From NCBI RefSeq assembly GCF_037042905.1, contig NC_087258.1, positions 12,141,501 through 12,205,500 on the forward strand: DNA of 64,000 nt, read 5' to 3'. Shown piece by piece: positions 61,895 through 64,000 of the stretch. The stretch comes from Lytechinus pictus (lineage: Eukaryota; Echinodermata; Echinoidea; Temnopleuroida; Toxopneustidae). The translations under genes were made by a program, and so were the position numbers. The notes beneath the pieces were generated by a model. It had not been told where the DNA came from, searched no databases, and saw nothing but the letters and a program-made list of their open reading frames with translations. Every line of letters begins with the position of its first letter. Positions within the stretch are counted from its first letter, which is position 1.

Positions 61895-62770
61895 TAGATA
61901 CGCCGATAGAGGGGAGAAGAGAAGGCGGTGAGAGGGGAGATGGGAGGATTAAGAGGCAGAGGAGGGGATGGAGAGCAGTATAGATAGAAGAGGACAGGGT
62001 GAGGGATATGAGGAGCTGGAGGAGGAGGAGGGGAGGGATGGAATGGAATGGGAAGAAGGAGGAAGGATGAAAGGTGAAAAGATGAGGAGCTCAGGGGAGA
62101 GCGTGAGATGGAGGGGTCTTATAGGAAGTGGTGACTGCTGAGAGGAAGGGAAGGAAGAGGGGAATATGAGGCCAGGAGAAGGAGGGTGAGAGGGATGGAT
62201 AATAGGATGTAGTGGAGGATGGGGAGGGTGAGAGGGAAAAGAGGAGTGGGAGGGAGGAGGAAGAGGGAATGGGCGTGAAGGAGGGGGAGATGAGGGGGCT
62301 AGGAGAATGAGGGTAGAGTGGTCATAGGAGGTGGTGGAGGAAGACGGGAGGGTGAGAGGGAATGGAGGATGAGAGAGCGATAGAAGGAGGAGGGGAGTGG
62401 AAGGAGATTGAGAGGGTGGGATAATAGGATGTGGTGGATGAGGAAGGGAGGACGAGAGAGAATAGAGGAGAGAGAGAGAGTGGAAGAGGAGGAGGGAAAG
62501 ATGAGGCCAGGAAGAGGAGGGAGAAAGGGAGGTGGTGGAGTAGGAGATGGGTGAGGAGGAGGAGGGTGTGAGATTAGGAGGGGAAGATGGGAGAATGAAA
62601 AGGAAGAGGGAGGAGGAGGAGAGGGGGCGTCGGGAAAGAGGAGCCTAGGATGGGAGAGGAAGGCAGATGCGAGATTGAAGGAGGATAAGGTGAGGGGGAG
62701 AGGAGAAGGTGGAGGAGGGATGCAGAGGGAAAGGAGGGGAGGGGAAGAGGTAGGTAGAAGAAAAGAATGG
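61895..62770. repeat. Long polypurine (GGA-rich) tract
   Basis: About 875 bp in which the plus strand is almost entirely A and G (GGAGGAGG, GGGAGGATGAGAGG and similar phrases), with no exact unit. It ends close to a solo TTAA-type MITE end (62832-62851). Confidence 0.85.
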
Positions 62771-62831
62771 CTATAAAGCGAATGCGCGATAGCCCTGTAT
62801 ATTTCATATTTTTACAATAAAATTTTTTATC

Positions 62832-62851
62832 AGGGTGAACTTCCCCTTTAA
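62832..62851. mobile_element. Solo MITE end, complement of AGGGGAAGTTCACC-TTAA type
   Basis: GGTGAACTTCCCCTTTAA is the inverse of the end at 45668-45685. No matching left end was found, so either the partner is lost or the purine tract has expanded inside the element. Confidence 0.6.
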
Positions 62852-62859
62852 GCTGTAAG

Positions 62860-64000
62860 AGCAGGGTTGATCAACTATCAATGGTGTTTTCCTTACTTCC
62901 AGTCTGAATATTTGATTTCAGGGTGTGTCTAATCATCTTGCTCCCTGGCATTTAAAAAACAAAAACAAATAGAAGGGAGAAAGTATGTGTCGTTACTATG
63001 ACGACGGGAGAAAAATGGGAAAGAGACAGAAAACCATTCTGGATGATGGTTGGGATTTTAATCTCCACGTCATTTCTTTGCCTTGCCTTGTTTCTTCTTT
63101 TCATATGCTTTTTTCTCTCCCTCGTTTCTTCATAATTGTCCATACATGCGTCCATTCTTTCCTTTCCGCCTTTCCTCATTTTTGCAATATCTTGATCAAA
63201 TTCTATCGAAGAGATTAAAAACTTTGAATTATTTCACATTTTGGTCATTTATATAATATCATATAAGACTCATTCAGCCGAATTGATAATTTTCATTTAG
63301 CAATCGACCATTAGGCGAAGGTAGAAGAAATACGTCAATCCGAGCAGATTTTAATTTTAATTTAAAGAAACCAGGAAAACTCTAAGCGTGTGTAATTTAC
63401 AAAGAAAGATTACCGTTGCACTCTACATGAGAAGATGTGATATTAAAGCAGAGGTATATAGGTTTATTCCCCTCTTAAGACGAAAATTACGAGCAAAATT
63501 ACCAATACCGTCTTTTAAAGTACAATGGTATAAAATGGCAATTAAGGGATTTTGGTATGGTTCGTAATGCAGGGACGATACTCCATTCCCCAGTGTCGGG
63601 TGTATCTACCGTCTTTTGACAAGTTTGAAGAAAAAGAAATACGAGTATATGCTCGAATAATGAGTATATGCTCGAATAAGGAGTATTATATAGATTCAAA
63701 GCATGTTTGGCAGCAATGATATAAGGATATATAGGAAAGATTTGAAAGGGGGAGGTAGAGGGGGCAAAGGATATAAATATGGTGAAATACATATATGTTA
63801 CATTTTCAGTCGCTCGTATATAGTCGAGCGATAAAGCACTCTCCCATTTTAGTGACCAATTTTTATTAGTCGGCATTTTTGAGCAAGAAACAAAGAAAAT
63901 AAACATAAACAGACCGTCACACAAACACTCACTTGCATTTCCCCCTCTTTTTGTCGTATTTCGTTGTTTTATATATTTGTAATAATAATAATTATTTTAT
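62860..64000. other. Intergenic stretch at the window end
   Basis: No gene recognised. A local direct repeat (GAGTATATGCTCGAATAA) lies at about 63643 and 63661. The 141-residue minus frame at 63499-63924 resembles no family I know and reads through AT-rich sequence. Confidence 0.45.

Overview
This is eukaryotic, intron-rich, AT-rich DNA. It looks like a marine invertebrate deuterostome, most likely an echinoderm such as a sea urchin. The reasons are one metazoan SKI/SNO gene with a very long first intron, many short DNA-transposon remnants, CR1-like LINE tails, frequent TACATGTA and TAGGCCTA palindromes, and about 40 runs of C or G. The species assignment is inference. Nothing bacterial or viral was seen.

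One protein-coding exon is certain. The minus strand at 30886-31899 encodes the N-terminal 338 residues of a SKI/SnoN transcriptional co-repressor, which acts on TGF-beta/BMP-SMAD signalling. It carries the R-SMAD-binding motif, the Ski/Sno/Dac domain and the SMAD4-binding SAND-like domain, and ends at a consensus splice donor (CAG|gtataa). Transcription runs leftward, so 1-30885 is best read as intron 1, since no further exon was recognised there. Bases 31900 to about 33060 hold the 5' UTR and promoter side.

Left part (1-30885, presumed intron): fairly few repeats, low CpG, very rich in TACATGTA. It holds several TIR elements (2374-2775, 12020-12495 and its near-identical sister 20877-21361, 13173-13485, a hairpin at 17931-18099, a hAT-like element with 8-bp target duplication at 28204-28542), a LINE tail (25425-25672), and several GC/CpG-rich blocks that are candidate regulatory modules.

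Right part (33-64 kb, intergenic): higher CpG and few TACATGTA, but crowded with mobile and simple repeats. These include a Helitron-like element (about 39844-42001), two foldback elements of degenerate TTCGTCTA units (42271-42634, 50694-51108), a TA-flanked hairpin MITE (44923-45087), a 2.4-kb hAT element (47100-49537), a nested TIR insertion (49933-50530), a CR1-like LINE 3' end (52573-53135), a 1.2-kb hAT-like element built of about 115-bp units with a GC palindrome (54406-55625), TTAA-flanked MITEs (59246-60053), and long microsatellites.

The clearest unexplained signal is the change in sequence grammar at the ski promoter: about 53 TACATGTA sites to its left against about 6 to its right, counted by eye, together with a CpG contrast.
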